A stretch of DNA of 64,000 nucleotides from Paracoccus cavernae (GCA_030410095.1 JAUFRC010000001.1:260501-324500); one strand, 5' to 3'; positions 8,542 to 18,905 are shown, numbered from the stretch's first letter. Translations and numbers: made by a program. Notes: generated from the sequence alone by a model not told the origin.

Positions 8542-9933
8542 TCAGAAGTGGATCGCGCGACCGTAGGCCGAGAGCACGGATTCGTGCATCATCTCCGAAA
8601 GCGTCGGATGCGGGAAAATGGTTTCCATCAGCTCGGCTTCGGTGGTTTCCAGCGTGCGGCCGACGACATAGCCCTGAATGAGCTCGGTCACTTCGGCGCC
8701 GATCATATGCGCGCCCAGAAGCTCGCCGGTTTTCGCGTCGAAGATCGTCTTCACGAGGCCTTCCGGCTCGCCCAGAGCAATCGCCTTGCCGTTGCCGATG
8801 AAGGGGAAACGGCCGACCTTGATGTCGTAGCCTGCGGCTTTCGCCTTTTCCTCTGTCAGGCCGACGGAGGCGACCTGCGGGTGGCAATAGGTACAGCCCG
8901 CGATCGAATTCGGCTTGATCGGATGGGGTTTCTGGCCTGCGATGAGCTCCGCGACCATGACGCCTTCATGGCTGGCCTTGTGGGCAAGCCAGGGCGCGCC
9001 GGCCACGTCGCCGATCGCATAGAGGCCGGGCACTCCGGTGCGGCAATATTCGTCGGTCACGACATGGGTGCGGTCGATCTTGACGCCGACAGCCTCGAGA
9101 CCGAGGTTTTCGACGTTTCCGACAATGCCGACAGCCGAGATGACCGTGTCGAATTCCTGCGTCTCGACCTTGCCGTTCGCCTCGATATGGGCGGTGACTT
9201 TGCCGGCCGCGCGGTCGAGTTTCTTGACCGAAGTCTTCTCGAGGATTTTCATCCCCTGTTTGACGAACTGCTTCTTGGCCAGAGCCGAGATTTCGGCATC
9301 TTCGACCGGCAGGACGCGGTCCATGACCTCGACCACGGTGGTATCGGCGCCGAGCGTGTTGAAGAAGCTCGCGAATTCAATGCCGATCGCGCCCGAGCCG
9401 ATGACCAGAAGCTTCTTGGGCATATGCGGCGGGTTGAGCGCGTGTTTGTAGTTCCAGACCTGCTTGCCGTCGGGTTCGAGGCCGGGCAGTTCGCGGGCGC
9501 GAGCACCGGTGGCCAGAACCACGGCTTTGCCGATGATTTCTTCGGTGCCTTTGTCGGTTTTGACCGAAAGCTTGGTCGGGCCAGTCAGGGTCGCTTCGCC
9601 CATGATCACGGTGATCTTGTTCTTTTTGAGCAGGTGGCCGACGCCGCCCGAAAGCTGTTTGGCGACCCCGCGCGAGCGGCCCACGACCGCTGCGAGATCA
9701 TAGCCGATCTTGTCGGCCGAAAGACCGAATTCCTTGGCCCGCTCCATCAGGTGGAAGACTTCGGCCGAGCGCAGAAGCGCTTTCGTCGGGATGCAGCCCC
9801 AGTTGAGGCAGATGCCGCCCAGATGCTCGCGCTCGATCACGGCGACCTTGAGCCCCAGCTGTGCGCCACGAATGGCACTGACATAACCACCGGGACCGGA
9901 ACCGATCACCACCATGTCGAACGTTTGCGTCAT
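8542..9933 (-). CDS. lpdA: Dihydrolipoyl dehydrogenase (E3)
   Basis: 463 aa, normal length, intact. It reoxidises the lipoyl group of 2-oxoacid dehydrogenase complexes (or of the glycine cleavage system) with NAD+. It has the FAD site GSGPGGYVSAIRGAQLG, the redox disulfide Cys42-Cys47 (GGICLNWGCIPTK), the NAD site VIGSGAIGIEFASF, the second FAD motif YAIGDVAG, and the catalytic His-Glu pair in HPTLSE. It is the last gene of a minus-strand run queA-MFS-DUF924-lpdA. No E1 or E2 genes are in the window, so which complex it serves is unknown. Confidence 0.96.
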   Translation of the reverse strand: MTQTFDMVVIGSGPGGYVSAIRGAQLGLKVAVIEREHLGGICLNWGCIPTKALLRSAEVFHLMERAKEFGLSADKIGYDLAAVVGRSRGVAKQLSGGVGHLLKKNKITVIMGEATLTGPTKLSVKTDKGTEEIIGKAVVLATGARARELPGLEPDGKQVWNYKHALNPPHMPKKLLVIGSGAIGIEFASFFNTLGADTTVVEVMDRVLPVEDAEISALAKKQFVKQGMKILEKTSVKKLDRAAGKVTAHIEANGKVETQEFDTVISAVGIVGNVENLGLEAVGVKIDRTHVVTDEYCRTGVPGLYAIGDVAGAPWLAHKASHEGVMVAELIAGQKPHPIKPNSIAGCTYCHPQVASVGLTEEKAKAAGYDIKVGRFPFIGNGKAIALGEPEGLVKTIFDAKTGELLGAHMIGAEVTELIQGYVVGRTLETTEAELMETIFPHPTLSEMMHESVLSAYGRAIHF

Positions 9934-9966
9934 CGGCTTCCCCTCGTCGCTGAAGATAGTTGAGCG

Positions 9967-10548
9967 TTAAACCATTTCCCGAAGCGCTTCAAGCGAGAGT
10001 CTTCCGGTGACCAGCGCGCCATAGCCGCCAAGGTCGAGAAAGGCCTGTTCCGCCGGCGTGGTTTCGCGGCCGACCATGGCGTTTCGCCAGGGAAAGCGCC
10101 CGAAAACGCGGATGGTTTCACGGTGAAGGATCGCGTGACGGTGGCTGTCCTCGGTCAGGAATTCGCCGCAAAGGGCAACCGCGCGGTCCTGATCGGCCAA
10201 AGATCTGGAATGCATGAAGGGCATGTAGAAGAATTGGCGCATCGGCATCGGCGTCGCGAGGTCGAAACCCTGGGCGATGGCTTTATCGGCGATTTCGCGC
10301 GCCAGCGCATCGGTTGCGAAGGCGCGGCCGTCCTCGCGGAACATATTGCGCGGGAATTGGTCGGTCAGGATGACGGCCGCCAGCATGTGCTCCGCGCTGT
10401 GGCACCAGTCGTCGGTCAGCGGCTTTGCCTCTTCCCAATGGGGCAGGAAACGCGCGCGGATCATCTCGTCGGTGTCGTCGGAGCGCTCGTACCATCCTTT
10501 TTCGCCGATTTCGTCGACCCAGAAACGGATGATGTGCTGATGGGGCAT
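9967..10548 (-). CDS. DUF924 family protein
   Basis: 193 aa and intact. It matches the DUF924 family: N-terminal IIRFWVDEIG, the central ILTDQFPRNMFR, and QFFYMPFMHS. The fold is all-helical and TPR-like; function is unknown. The start at 10548 has AGGAGA 8 bp upstream; in-frame codons further upstream carry no conserved sequence. It sits between an MFS transporter gene and lpdA with short gaps, so cotranscription is likely, but that gives no functional link. Confidence 0.85.
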   Translation of the reverse strand: MPHQHIIRFWVDEIGEKGWYERSDDTDEMIRARFLPHWEEAKPLTDDWCHSAEHMLAAVILTDQFPRNMFREDGRAFATDALAREIADKAIAQGFDLATPMPMRQFFYMPFMHSRSLADQDRAVALCGEFLTEDSHRHAILHRETIRVFGRFPWRNAMVGRETTPAEQAFLDLGGYGALVTGRLSLEALREMV

Positions 10549-10654
10549 GTGGTCTTCTCCTGTCTTGGCCCCCATGCTGGCATTGGCGGAGCGGCGGTTC
10601 AAGGCCAAGGGGCGGCGCGGCTGACGCGCGCCTTCGGGCGCTTGTCGGGCAGGT

Positions 10655-11903
10655 TCAGTTCGCGGGGTTGTTGGGCGAATCATCCCCGCCCGCCGATTCC
10701 AGCGCTGCCTCGACCGCGAGCGGGGTTGCCGTCGGCGAGATCACCGCGAAGCTTTGGTCGAGCGCGGGCGAGGGGCGGCGCGTCATGCGCCAGCCGGCAT
10801 AGCCGGTCAGCACCGCCAGCAGCAGGCCGATATAAAGCCAGAAGCCGTTGGGGCCGGCGATGGTCATCAGCCAGCCGGTGATGATCGGGCCGGTCATGGC
10901 GCCGACGCCGTTGATGAACAGCAGCCCGGCCGAGGCCGCCGCCATATCGCTCTGGTCGAGAAAGTCGTTGGTATAGGCCAAAAGCAGCGAATAGACCGGA
11001 TTGGCGACGCCGCCGATTGCAGCCGCCGCCAGTAGCAGCCCGACGATCCCCGGATCGGCCAGAATGGTCAGGACCGCGACAATCGTGCCGAAAGCGGAAA
11101 GTGCCAGCACCAATTGGCGGCGGTCGGTCCGGTCCGACAGCCAGCCGATCGGATATTGCAGCACCAGCCCGCCGACATAGATCGCGGCCACGAAGGACGA
11201 GATCTCGCGTACCGAAAGGCCCTTGATCGAGCCCCAGACCGAGGCCATGCCGAAGATGGCCGAAAACACTCCGCCCATCATGAAAATCCCGACGCAGCCG
11301 AGGGGCGAGGTCCGGAACAGACGGGCGAAGCTCATGCGCTTGATCGTGGTGAACTGCGGCGCGGGCTGCGGATAAAGCAGGATCGGCAGGAAGGCGAAAG
11401 AGACCAGCACCGAGGGGATCACGAAGAGCAGATAGCCGGCGGGATCGGCAGTGTTCATGAGGATCTGCGCGCCGATAATGCCCAGCATTTGCACGATCAT
11501 ATAGGCCGAAAGCGCCTGACCGCGGGTCTCGTTGGTGGCGCTGGCGTTCAGCCAGCTTTCCGCCGTGATATAGACCCCGAGAACGAAAAGCCGATGATCA
11601 GCCGCAGAAGCGACCAGGCGATCCAGTTCGGCACCACCGCGTAAAGGATCAGCACCGCCGAGATCAGCGAGCCGAGCGCGGCGAAGACCCGCACATGGCC
11701 GACCTTCTGGATCATGTCGGGCACGAGGCGGCTTCCCAGCAGGAAACCGCAGAAATAGGCGGCCATGACATAGGACATCTGGCCCGGCGCGATGCCCTCG
11801 ATGTTGCCGCGGATGCCCAAAGGGTGCCCTGCATCCCGTTCCCGACCATCAAAAGCAAAATGCCTAAAAGCAGGGGCCAGGTGGTGCGCAGGACCGTAAG
11901 CAT
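10655..11903 (-). CDS. MFS transporter (YcaD-like)
   Basis: About 416 aa with some 12 hydrophobic segments typical of the major facilitator superfamily, in the inner membrane. Family landmarks are the N-terminal [21 protein letters not shown], the loop after TM2 ([21 protein letters not shown]) and AESWLN after TM4-5, which are shared with YcaD-type transporters; the substrate is unknown. Two single-base losses (near 11821 and 11588) split the frame. The start ATG lies 8 bp after the reconstructed queA stop with TAGGA upstream, so it is probably coupled to queA. Confidence 0.8.
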
Positions 11904-11911
11904 GAAAAATC

Positions 11912-12956
11912 CTAGGAATCAGCAGGGAAGCATCGCCATAACTGAAGAAACGATAGCCGGAGTTCACGGCATGTCCATAGATCTCGCGGATACGCTCCTG
12001 TCCCATCAGCGCGCTGACCAGCATGAGCAGCGTGGACTTAGGCAAATGGAAGTTCGTCATCAGCGCATCTGCCGCGCGGAAACGGTAGCCGGGATAGATG
12101 AAGATATCCGTCGTACCCTCGAAGGGGGCAACGGTTCCGTCCTCGCGCGCCGCTGATCGATCAGGCGCAGCGCGGTGGTTCCGACCGGAATGACGCGCGC
12201 GCCCTCGGCTTTGGCATCATTGATCGCGGCGGCAGCCTCGGGCGTGACCTCGCCCCATTCGGCATGCATGCGGTGGGTTTCGACATCCTCGACCTTGACC
12301 GGAAGGAAGGTCCCCGCGCCGACATGCAGCGTGACATAAACGAAGCGCACGCCCATGTCGCGCAGCTCGGCAAGCAGCGCCTCGTCGAAATGGAGGCTTG
12401 CGGTCGGAGCGGCAACCGCGCCGGAATTCTTGGCCCAGACAGTCTGGTAATCCTCGCGGTCGCGCTCGTCGGGCGCGCGCAGGGCGGCGATATAGGGCGG
12501 CAGCGGCATGGCGCCGACGCGGGCGAGCTCGGCCTCGAAACCCTCGCCGCCGGCATCGAAGGCGAGGGTCAGACCGGCATCCGAAATCGCGGTGACGCGG
12601 GCCGAGAGCGTGTCGGAAAAGCGAATGGTTTCATCCTGCTTGAGCTTGCGCAAAGGCTTGGCCAGCGCGCGCCAGCTGCCGTCCGCGGCCGCCTCGAGCA
12701 GGGTAACTTCGATCTTGGCCTCGACCTCGCCCTGCGCCGTCATCCGCCGACGCGTGCCGGTCAGGCGGGCGGGAATGACGCGGGTGTCGTTGAGCACAAG
12801 CAGATCGCCCGGCCGGAACACCGAGGTCAGATCGCGCACATGGAGATCGCGGATCGCGCCCCTCGGCCACGAGCAAACGCGCGCTGCTGCGCGGGAGGCC
12901 GGTCGCGTCGCGATCAGCCCTTCGGGAAGGTCAAAGTCGAAATCGTCGAGTTTCAT
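11912..12956 (-). CDS. queA: S-adenosylmethionine:tRNA ribosyltransferase-isomerase
   Basis: About 349 aa after correction. QueA moves the ribosyl part of SAM onto preQ1 in tRNA, making epoxyqueuosine. Conserved blocks appear in order: [88 protein letters not shown], then [14 protein letters not shown] and [16 protein letters not shown]. The frame is interrupted at about four places (near 12890, 12862, 12158 and 11917), with five bases lost in all; the last break hides the TAG at 11912-11914. An MFS gene follows at once. Confidence 0.88.
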
Positions 12957-13117
12957 GGCGTGGTTCTCTGCCTCTGCGGGCCAAGGGTCAAGCGCGACTT
13001 GCGGCATGCAGGGCCGGTCTGGGCCTGCGGTTCAAGACAATGTGAAATGTCGCATGGAAACAGTCAGGCTTTACATGTCCGATTGATTTGGTAAGTTATC
13101 TGCAAAGAGGAAGCGCC

Positions 13118-13408
13118 ATGATCGTCTGCCACTGTACCCAGATCTCGGATCACGAAATCAAAGCCGCCATCGACTGGATGCGCGCCTCCGATCCCCAGAC
13201 GATCATCACGCCGGGCAAGATCTATCACGCTCTGGGCAAGCGCGCCGACTGCGGCGGGTGCATGCCCTTGTTTCTGGACACCATGCGCGGTTGCGATAAT
13301 CTGGGCGTACCCCCCATTCTGCGGGGATTGCGTACCAGGAAAGAGGAAGCCGTTCATGAAGGGCGACGTAAAGGTCATCGAATATCTCAACGCAGCGCTG
13401 CGGTCTGA
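13118..13408 (+). CDS. bfd: Bacterioferritin-associated ferredoxin
   Basis: 96 codons as read. The first 65 or so residues are a clear (2Fe-2S) Bfd domain: [14 protein letters not shown] with Cys4 and Cys6, and RADCGGCM supplying the other two cysteines. Bfd reduces and releases iron stored in bacterioferritin, which is the next gene. The reading frame runs 53 bp into bfr. One lost base near 13335 would instead place a TGA overlapping the bfr ATG, so the true C-terminus is uncertain. AAAGAGG precedes the start. Confidence 0.85.
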   Translation: MIVCHCTQISDHEIKAAIDWMRASDPQTIITPGKIYHALGKRADCGGCMPLFLDTMRGCDNLGVPPILRGLRTRKEEAVHEGRRKGHRISQRSAAV

Positions 13409-13841
13409 GCTGACCGCCGTCAGCCAGTATTGGCTGCACTACCGCTTGCAGGACGATTGGGGCTACGGCCATGTCGCGGATAAATCGCGCGCGGAATCCA
13501 TCGAAGAGATGAACCACGCCGACCGCCTCATCCAGCGAATCATCTTTCTGGAAGGCCATCCGAACCTGCAAAAACTCGACCCGCTGCGGATCGGGCAAAA
13601 CCTCAAGGAAACGCTCGAGGCGGATCTCGCGGCCGAGCATGACGCGCGCAAGCTCTATATCGAAGCGCGCGAGCATTGCGAAAAGGTCGGCGATTACGTC
13701 ACCAAGGCGCTGTTCGAGGATCTGATTGCCGACGAGGAAGGTCATATCGACTTCCTCGAAACCCAGCTGGATCTGCACGAGGCACTGGGCGCCAAGCAAT
13801 ACGGCATGCTCAACGCCAAGCCTGCAAGCCAGGCCGAGTAA
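13356..13841 (+). CDS. bfr: Bacterioferritin
   Basis: 161 aa, normal length, intact. It forms the 24-subunit haem-containing iron-storage shell. The ferroxidase ligands are in place: Glu18, Glu51, His54, Glu94, Glu127 and His130. Met52, the axial haem ligand, is present (EEMNHAD). The start follows a GAAAGAGGAAG site that lies inside the end of bfd, so translation is coupled to Bfd, its iron-mobilising partner. No Fur, Irr or RirA box could be recognised upstream of bfd. Confidence 0.95.
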   Translation: MKGDVKVIEYLNAALRSELTAVSQYWLHYRLQDDWGYGHVADKSRAESIEEMNHADRLIQRIIFLEGHPNLQKLDPLRIGQNLKETLEADLAAEHDARKLYIEAREHCEKVGDYVTKALFEDLIADEEGHIDFLETQLDLHEALGAKQYGMLNAKPASQAE

Positions 13842-13895
13842 GCAAACCGTCAGGTTTCAAGGGTGAGGGCGCCGCCCCTCGCCCCTTTCGGGGCT

Positions 13896-13924
13896 CACCC
13901 CGAGGTATTTTCGTCAAAGCGAAG
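13896..13924 (+). repeat. GGTATTT...GAAG intergenic motif, copy 2
   Basis: CCCCGA then GGTATTT at 13904-13910 and GAAG at 13921-13924, shortly after the end of bfr and preceded by a GC-rich inverted repeat. The general layout is the same as copy 1 at 8483. Confidence 0.5.
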
Positions 13925-14079
13925 CCCCGACCCAAGTCCCGCTCAAGCCGCGTCCGCGCCCCGATCAGGCCATCGGCATCATGGATCGGGGCGCTTCGCT
14001 CTGAACGGTCATCGGCACCTCTGCCTGTACCGTGTCCGATCATCGCAAGAAGAGCTTAAGAAAGTCTTTCTCCCTCTCG

Positions 14080-14102
14080 CTTCGAGCGAAATACCTTGGG
14101 GT
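14080..14102 (-). repeat. GGTATTT...GAAG intergenic motif, copy 3 (inverted)
   Basis: On the minus strand this reads CCCCAA-GGTATTT-CGCTC-GAAG, downstream of gph. It is a looser match than copies 1 and 2 because its spacer is only 5 bases. Confidence 0.4.
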
Positions 14103-14146
14103 TCGGGCAAAGCCCCGACTTCCCTTGTTTCGTTGCCCCTGTGCGC

Positions 14147-14845
14147 TCAGCCGAGCCACGCTTTGGCCAGCGCGGGAAGTGCCGCGAATTCGCTCAGCAT
14201 GGCATCGGGAGCGAGCCGTTCGAGCGCCTGGCCTTCGGGGCCGAAGGCCACCAGTGCGACCTTGACCCCTGCCGCGCTTGCGGTTTTGCGGTCGGTTTCG
14301 GTATCGCCCACCAGAAACGAGCGCGCGGCAATGCCGCCTGCGCCTTCGACCGCCGCGAAATAGGGGCGCGGGTCGGGCTTGCGCACGGGCAAAGTATCGG
14401 CGCCGATCAGGGCTTGGAAATGCCCGCGGATCCCGAGTTCGCGCAAGAGCGTCTCGGCGAGGCCTTCGGGCTTGTTGGTGCAGACCGCGAGCCTGTGCCC
14501 CGCGGCGGCGAGGGTCTCGAGGGCGGCCTCGGTGCCGTCGTACAGGCGGGTGTGTTCGGCGATATTGGCGGCGTAATGGTCAAGCAGGCGGGGGTAATCC
14601 TCTTCTTCGGCGCCGGGCGGGAGCAGCATGTCTTGCGGCAGACGGCCGTAACCGGCCCGCAGCATGGCCCGTCCGCCGTGGAAGGCGATGAGTTGATCGG
14701 CCACCGGATCGAGCAAAGCTCCCATGCCGCGCGCGATAAAGCAGGCATTCGCCGCCGCGATCAGATCCGCCGATGTATCCGCCAGCGTGCCGTCGAGGTC
14801 GAAAACAACCGTGCCCGCGCCCATACCCGCCACCATGCCCGCCAT
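14147..14845 (-). CDS. gph: Phosphoglycolate phosphatase (HAD family)
   Basis: 232 aa and intact. It dephosphorylates 2-phosphoglycolate, formed by Rubisco oxygenation or DNA repair. HAD motif I is VVFDLDGTLADT (nucleophile and acid Asp), motif II lies in VCTNKPEG, and motifs III/IV are KPDPRPYF and LVGDTETDRKTA. The GGMGALLDP-type helical cap lies between motifs I and II. The start at 14845 has GGAAGG at -8. The open frame runs far upstream across glmU, but that part is only antisense. Divergent from glmU, with 81 bp between. A related HAD sugar phosphatase cannot be excluded. Confidence 0.85.
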   Translation of the reverse strand: MAGMVAGMGAGTVVFDLDGTLADTSADLIAAANACFIARGMGALLDPVADQLIAFHGGRAMLRAGYGRLPQDMLLPPGAEEEDYPRLLDHYAANIAEHTRLYDGTEAALETLAAAGHRLAVCTNKPEGLAETLLRELGIRGHFQALIGADTLPVRKPDPRPYFAAVEGAGGIAARSFLVGDTETDRKTASAAGVKVALVAFGPEGQALERLAPDAMLSEFAALPALAKAWLG

Positions 14846-14883
14846 ATTGTAACCTTCCGTCAAAATGTGTGAACGCGGGACCC

Positions 14884-14912
14884 TTGGCCCTTGCGCGCCA
14901 TATCGGTAGAAC
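14884..14912 (+). promoter_or_regulatory. Possible promoter of glmU
   Basis: TTGGCC (14884-14889), 17-bp spacer, TAGAAC (14907-14912), 14 bp before the glmU ATG. The boxes match only partly, and start mapping has not been done. Confidence 0.35.
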
Positions 14913-14926
14913 GGCCGCCAAGAGAA

Positions 14927-16293
14927 ATGAACCACAATAGTGAGGCCCCACATGTCGGAGACCCCGTCGCATTGATCATTCTGGCAGCGGGGCAGGGCAG
15001 TCGCATGCAATCCGACCTGCCCAAGGTTCTCCACCGGCTTGCCGCGGTTCCGCTTTTTGCCCATGCGCTCAACACCGGCCGCAGCCTCGACCCCGAAGCG
15101 ATCGTGGTCGTTACCGGCCATGGCGCCGAGAAGGTCGGCAAGGCGGTCGCAAAATTCGAGCCCGAGGCGAAACTCGCGCTGCAAAGCGAGCAATTGGGCA
15201 CCGGCCATGCCGTAGCGCAGGCTCTGCCGCTGCTCGATGGCTTCGCGGGCCGCGTTATCGTCCTCTTCGGCGACACGCCCTTCATCACCGCCGAAACGCT
15301 GGCGGCTTTGGCCGGCCATCCGGCAGCGTTTTGCGTTCTGGGCTTTGAGGCCGCCGATCCGGGCCGCTACGGGCGTCTGGTCATGGGTGCCGAAGGGCTC
15401 GAGAAGATCGTCGAGTTCAAGGATGCCGACGAGGCGACCCGCGCGATCACCTTGTGCAATTCGGGCGTGGTCGCGGCGGATGCTGCCGTCCTGCGCGAGG
15501 CGATCGCGCAGCTCGGCAACGACAATGCCTCGGGCGAATATTACCTCACCGATATCGTGGGCATTGCGCGTGCCGCAGGCCATCGCACCGATGTCGTGAT
15601 CGGGAACGAGGCCGAGACTTTGGGCATCAACACCCGCGCCGAGCTCGCTTCTGCAGAGGCTGCCTTCCAGGCGCGCGCCCGTGCCGAGGCGCTGGAGAAC
15701 GGCGTCACGCTGAGCGATCCTTCGAGCGTCTGGTTCGCGCTGGATACGATGATCGGCCGTGATGCGGTCATCGGGCAGAATGTCGTCTTCGGCGCAGGCG
15801 TCACCATCGAGAGCGAGGCGGAAATCATGCCCTTCTGCCATCTGGAGGGCTGCCATGTATCCTCGGGCGCCACGGTCGGGCCTTTCGCGCGTCTGCGTCC
15901 CGGCGCCGAGCTTGGCGGCGATGTCCATGTCGGCAACTTTGTCGAGATCAAGAACAGCCTGCTGCACGAAGGGTGAAGGTCGGCCATCTCACCTATCTCG
16001 GCGATGCCGAAATCGGCGAGGCGACCAATATCGGCGCGGGCACGATCACCAGCAATTACGACGGTGTCTCCAAGCACCGCACCGAGATCGGGCCGAATGT
16101 CTTCATCGGCTCCGACACCATTCTCGTGGCGCCGGTCAAGGTCGGGGCTCGGGCGATGACGGGCTCGGGCTCGGTCATCACCACCGATATTCCTGCCGAT
16201 GCGCTGGCGCTTGGCCGCGCGCGTCAGGTCACCAAACCGGGTCTCGCCACCCGCCTGTTCGAGGCTCTTCGCAGCCAGAAAGTGAAAGACTGA
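14927..16293 (+). CDS. glmU: Bifunctional GlcNAc-1-P uridyltransferase / GlcN-1-P acetyltransferase
   Basis: About 455 aa. It makes UDP-GlcNAc for peptidoglycan and LPS. The N-terminal uridyltransferase carries [29 protein letters not shown] and FGDTPF; the C-terminal left-handed beta-helix carries hexapeptide repeats ([22 protein letters not shown]) and the acetyltransferase block [13 protein letters not shown] with [11 protein letters not shown]. One G is lost in a GGGG run near 15972. The final TGA overlaps the glmS ATG (TGATG), so the two genes form a coupled amino-sugar operon. Confidence 0.95.
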
Positions 16294-18108
16294 TGTGCGG
16301 CATTATCGGGATTTTGGGCAATCACGAGGTTTCGCCCCAGATGGTCGAGGCGCTCAAGCGTCTGGAATATCGCGGCTATGATTCCGCAGGCGTCGCGAGC
16401 ATCGACAGCACCGGCAGGCTCGACCGCCGCCGCGCTGTCGGCAAGCTCGTCAACCTTTCGGACCGGCTCGTCCATCTGCCGCTTCAGGGGCAAAGCGGCA
16501 TCGGCCACACCCGTTGGGCCACCCACGGCGCGGCGACAGAGGCCAATGCCCATCCCCACCGCCACGGTCCCGTCGCGGTCGTCCACAACGGCATCATCGA
16601 GAATTATCGCGAGCTGAAAGCCGAACTGGTCGCTGCGGGAATGGTGCCCGATCCGAGACCGATACCGAAGTCGTCGCGCTTTTGACCGGCCGCTACATGG
16701 AAGAGGGCCTCGCGCCGGTCGAGGCGGCGCGCAAGGCGGTTTCGCGCCTGCACGGCGCCTATGCTCTGGCCTTTCTGTTCGAGGGTGCGCCCGATCTGAT
16801 GGTGGCCGCACGGCGCGGCAGCCCGCTCGCGATCGGTCACGGCGACGGCGAGATGTATCTGGGTTCGGATGCGGTGGCGCTTGCGCCCTTCACCGACCGC
16901 ATCACCTATCTCGAGGATGGCGATTTCGCGGTTCTGTGCCGTGCCGGCGTCGAGATCTCCGATTTCCACGGCCGTTCCGTCACCCGCGAGGCGGCGGTGA
17001 TCGATGTCGGCTCGACCGTGATCGACAAGGGCGGCTTCCGCCATTTCATGGCTAAGGAGATCGCCGAGCAGCCTTCGGTTCTGGCAGATGCGCTCAACCA
17101 TTACATCAAGGGCGAGCGCATCGTTTTGCCCGAGGGGCTGGATTTCTCGCAGGCCGACCGGCTGACTTTGGTGGGCTGCGGAACGGCCTATTACGCGGCA
17201 TCGGTCGCGAAATACTGGTTCGAGACGATTGCCCGTCTGCCCTGCGACATCGATATCGCCAGCGAATTCCGCTATCGCGAACCGCCGCTTTCGCCAAAAG
17301 CTGGGCGATGTTCGTCAGCCAGTCGGGCGAGACCGCCGATACGCTGGCCGCGCTCCATTACGTCAAGGGCAAGGTCGCCAAGACGGTCGGCGTGGTCAAT
17401 GTCGGTACTTCGGCCATTGCGCGCGATACCGACATCGCCTTGCCGACGCTGGCGGGGATCGAGGTCGGGGTGGCCTCGTCCAAGGCCTTTACCTGCCAGC
17501 TCGCGGTTCTGGCCGTGCTCGCGGTGAAAGCGGCCCATGACCGCGGCCATATCGATGATGCCGAGCGCGCCCGCCTGATCGGCGAATTGCGCGCGCTGCC
17601 CGGCCAGCTCAATCAGGTGCTCGCGGTGGGCGACGAGTGCCGCAAGCTGGCAAGCTGGCTCTCGGAGGCAAGCGATGTGCTCTATCTCGGTCGGGGCGGG
17701 CTTTTCCCCGTCGCGATGGAAGGCGCACTCAAGCTCAAGGAGCTGAGCTATATCCATGCCGAGGGCTATGCTTCGGGCGAGCTGAAGCATGGGCCGATCG
17801 CCCTGATCGACCGCAATCTGCCGGTGGTGGTGCTGGCACCGCGCGACGGGCTTTTCGACAAGACCGTCTCGAACATGCAGGAGGTCATGGCGCGTCTGGG
17901 GCAGGTTCTGCTGATCTCGGACGCCGAAGGGGTGGCGCTTGCGGGCGAGGGCTGCCGCGCCACGCTGGCCATGCCGGTCTCGGGCGGGATCTTCGCTCCG
18001 GTGCTTTATGCGGTGCCGATGCAATATCTGGCCTATTACACCGCGGTTGCCAAAGGCACCGATGTCGACCAGCCGCGCAATCTCGCGAAATCGGTGACGG
18101 TCGAATAA
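16293..18108 (+). CDS. glmS: Glutamine--fructose-6-phosphate aminotransferase
   Basis: About 605 aa. It makes glucosamine-6-phosphate from fructose-6-P and glutamine, the entry step of amino-sugar synthesis. The N-terminal glutaminase begins MCGIIGILG (Cys2 nucleophile) and has [16 protein letters not shown] and GHTRWATHG motifs; two SIS isomerase domains follow ([35 protein letters not shown]), ending in the typical LAKSVTVE. Two single-base losses (near 16650 and 17301) break the frame. Its start overlaps the glmU stop by one base. A hairpin follows the gene. Confidence 0.96.
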
Positions 18109-18141
18109 AACCCGATCCGGCTAGAGGATGCAGAGCAAAGA

Positions 18142-18168
18142 AATGCCCGCGAAAGCGGGGCATTGTCG
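18142..18168 (+). terminator. Probable terminator of glmS
   Basis: AATGCCCGC-GAAA-GCGGGGCATT, with one unpaired G in the right arm, then GTCGTTT. The mismatch would vanish if one C had been lost from CCCC in the left arm, the same kind of defect seen in the genes. Confidence 0.55.
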
Positions 18169-18208
18169 TTTCATGGCTGCGCTCGCGGGTGCTTGCGCGC
18201 GCGCGGCG

Positions 18209-18741
18209 CTAGTTCTGATAGACCTCGACCGAGGGCAGGTCGGTCAGGCTGATGCCGATCAATTGCAGCGCAGGCAGCGAGACCTGACTGCCCGAACTTG
18301 CCGGTCCGGCCAGCGGCTGGAGGTCGACTTTGGCGGATTTGCCGTTGGCGGGATTGACGATCCGTCCCTTGCCGGCCGATTTGACCAGCGGGGTCTTGAT
18401 CCAGAAACCGGGCTGGGTCGGATCGCCAAGCGAGGCGACTGTCAGTCCGAGCTTCTTTCCCGCTGGCGGGCGGGGCGGCTGCGGCGGCCTTCTGCGCAGT
18501 GGTGGTCGTGTCGAATTGCGCGGCGGTTTTGGCCGAGGCGCGGGGATCGGCGCAGCGGCTGCCGTCGCGACCACAACCGCTTCGCTCGCCGCGCTTGCGC
18601 TTTGGCTTGCGGGGGCTGCTCTTCGCGCTTGCCGGACATGAGGCCGCCGCCTTGGGTGCAGGCGGCCAGCGCCGCAACCGAAATCAGCGGCAGAATCAGC
18701 GAAAGACGCGGGAGGGCAGGGATCATCGGGGGCCTCGTCAT
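18209..18741 (-). CDS. Small lipoprotein, Rhodobacterales family often mislabelled D-galactarate dehydratase
   Basis: About 178 aa after correction. A lipoprotein signal peptide is clear: a hydrophobic stretch (LSLILPLISVAALAAC) ending in a lipobox with the acylated Cys at about residue 28. A low-complexity Ala/Thr/Pro linker follows, then a conserved C-terminal domain (KKLGLTVASLGDPTQPGFWI ... VNPANGKSAKVDLQPL ... PSVEVYQN). I recognise this domain from Rhodobacterales lipoproteins carried under the wrong name D-galactarate dehydratase; no catalytic motif of that enzyme is present. About three breaks lie in the linker (near 18597, 18555 and 18462), so the linker sequence is uncertain. Function unknown. 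Confidence 0.7.
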
Positions 18742-18905
18742 GATGGTGGTCGATTACAGGCGGTCGGGCGCGAAAGGCGGCTTGGCGCGCAGGCCGCCTT
18801 GCAGGACGAAGGCACTGCCGCTGTCGCGGGATCTTGGGGGAAAGGCTAACGGGGCTTGGCGGCCCTGTCCATAAAAGCCAAGGCTTTTGGTTGATGCATG
18901 CCGCC

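Larger units (their letters stand above)
13842..14146. other. 305-bp intergenic region with repeat motifs
   Basis: No convincing gene lies between bfr and gph. The region holds short GC-rich inverted repeats (for example GCCCC..TTTC..GGGGC near 13881-13894) and two copies, in opposite orientation, of a GGTATTT...GAAG motif. The direct half-sites GCCCCGAC recur at 13924 and 14111. Confidence 0.6.

Noticed and set aside
14147..15967. A 606-codon frame that would extend gph far upstream
   Set aside because: Only the last 232 codons encode a HAD phosphatase; the rest is antisense to glmU. A good ribosome site marks the start at 14845.
16293..18108. glmS and other essential genes as pseudogenes
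   Set aside because: Every conserved residue is present once single bases are restored, and nothing else in the window could replace these functions.
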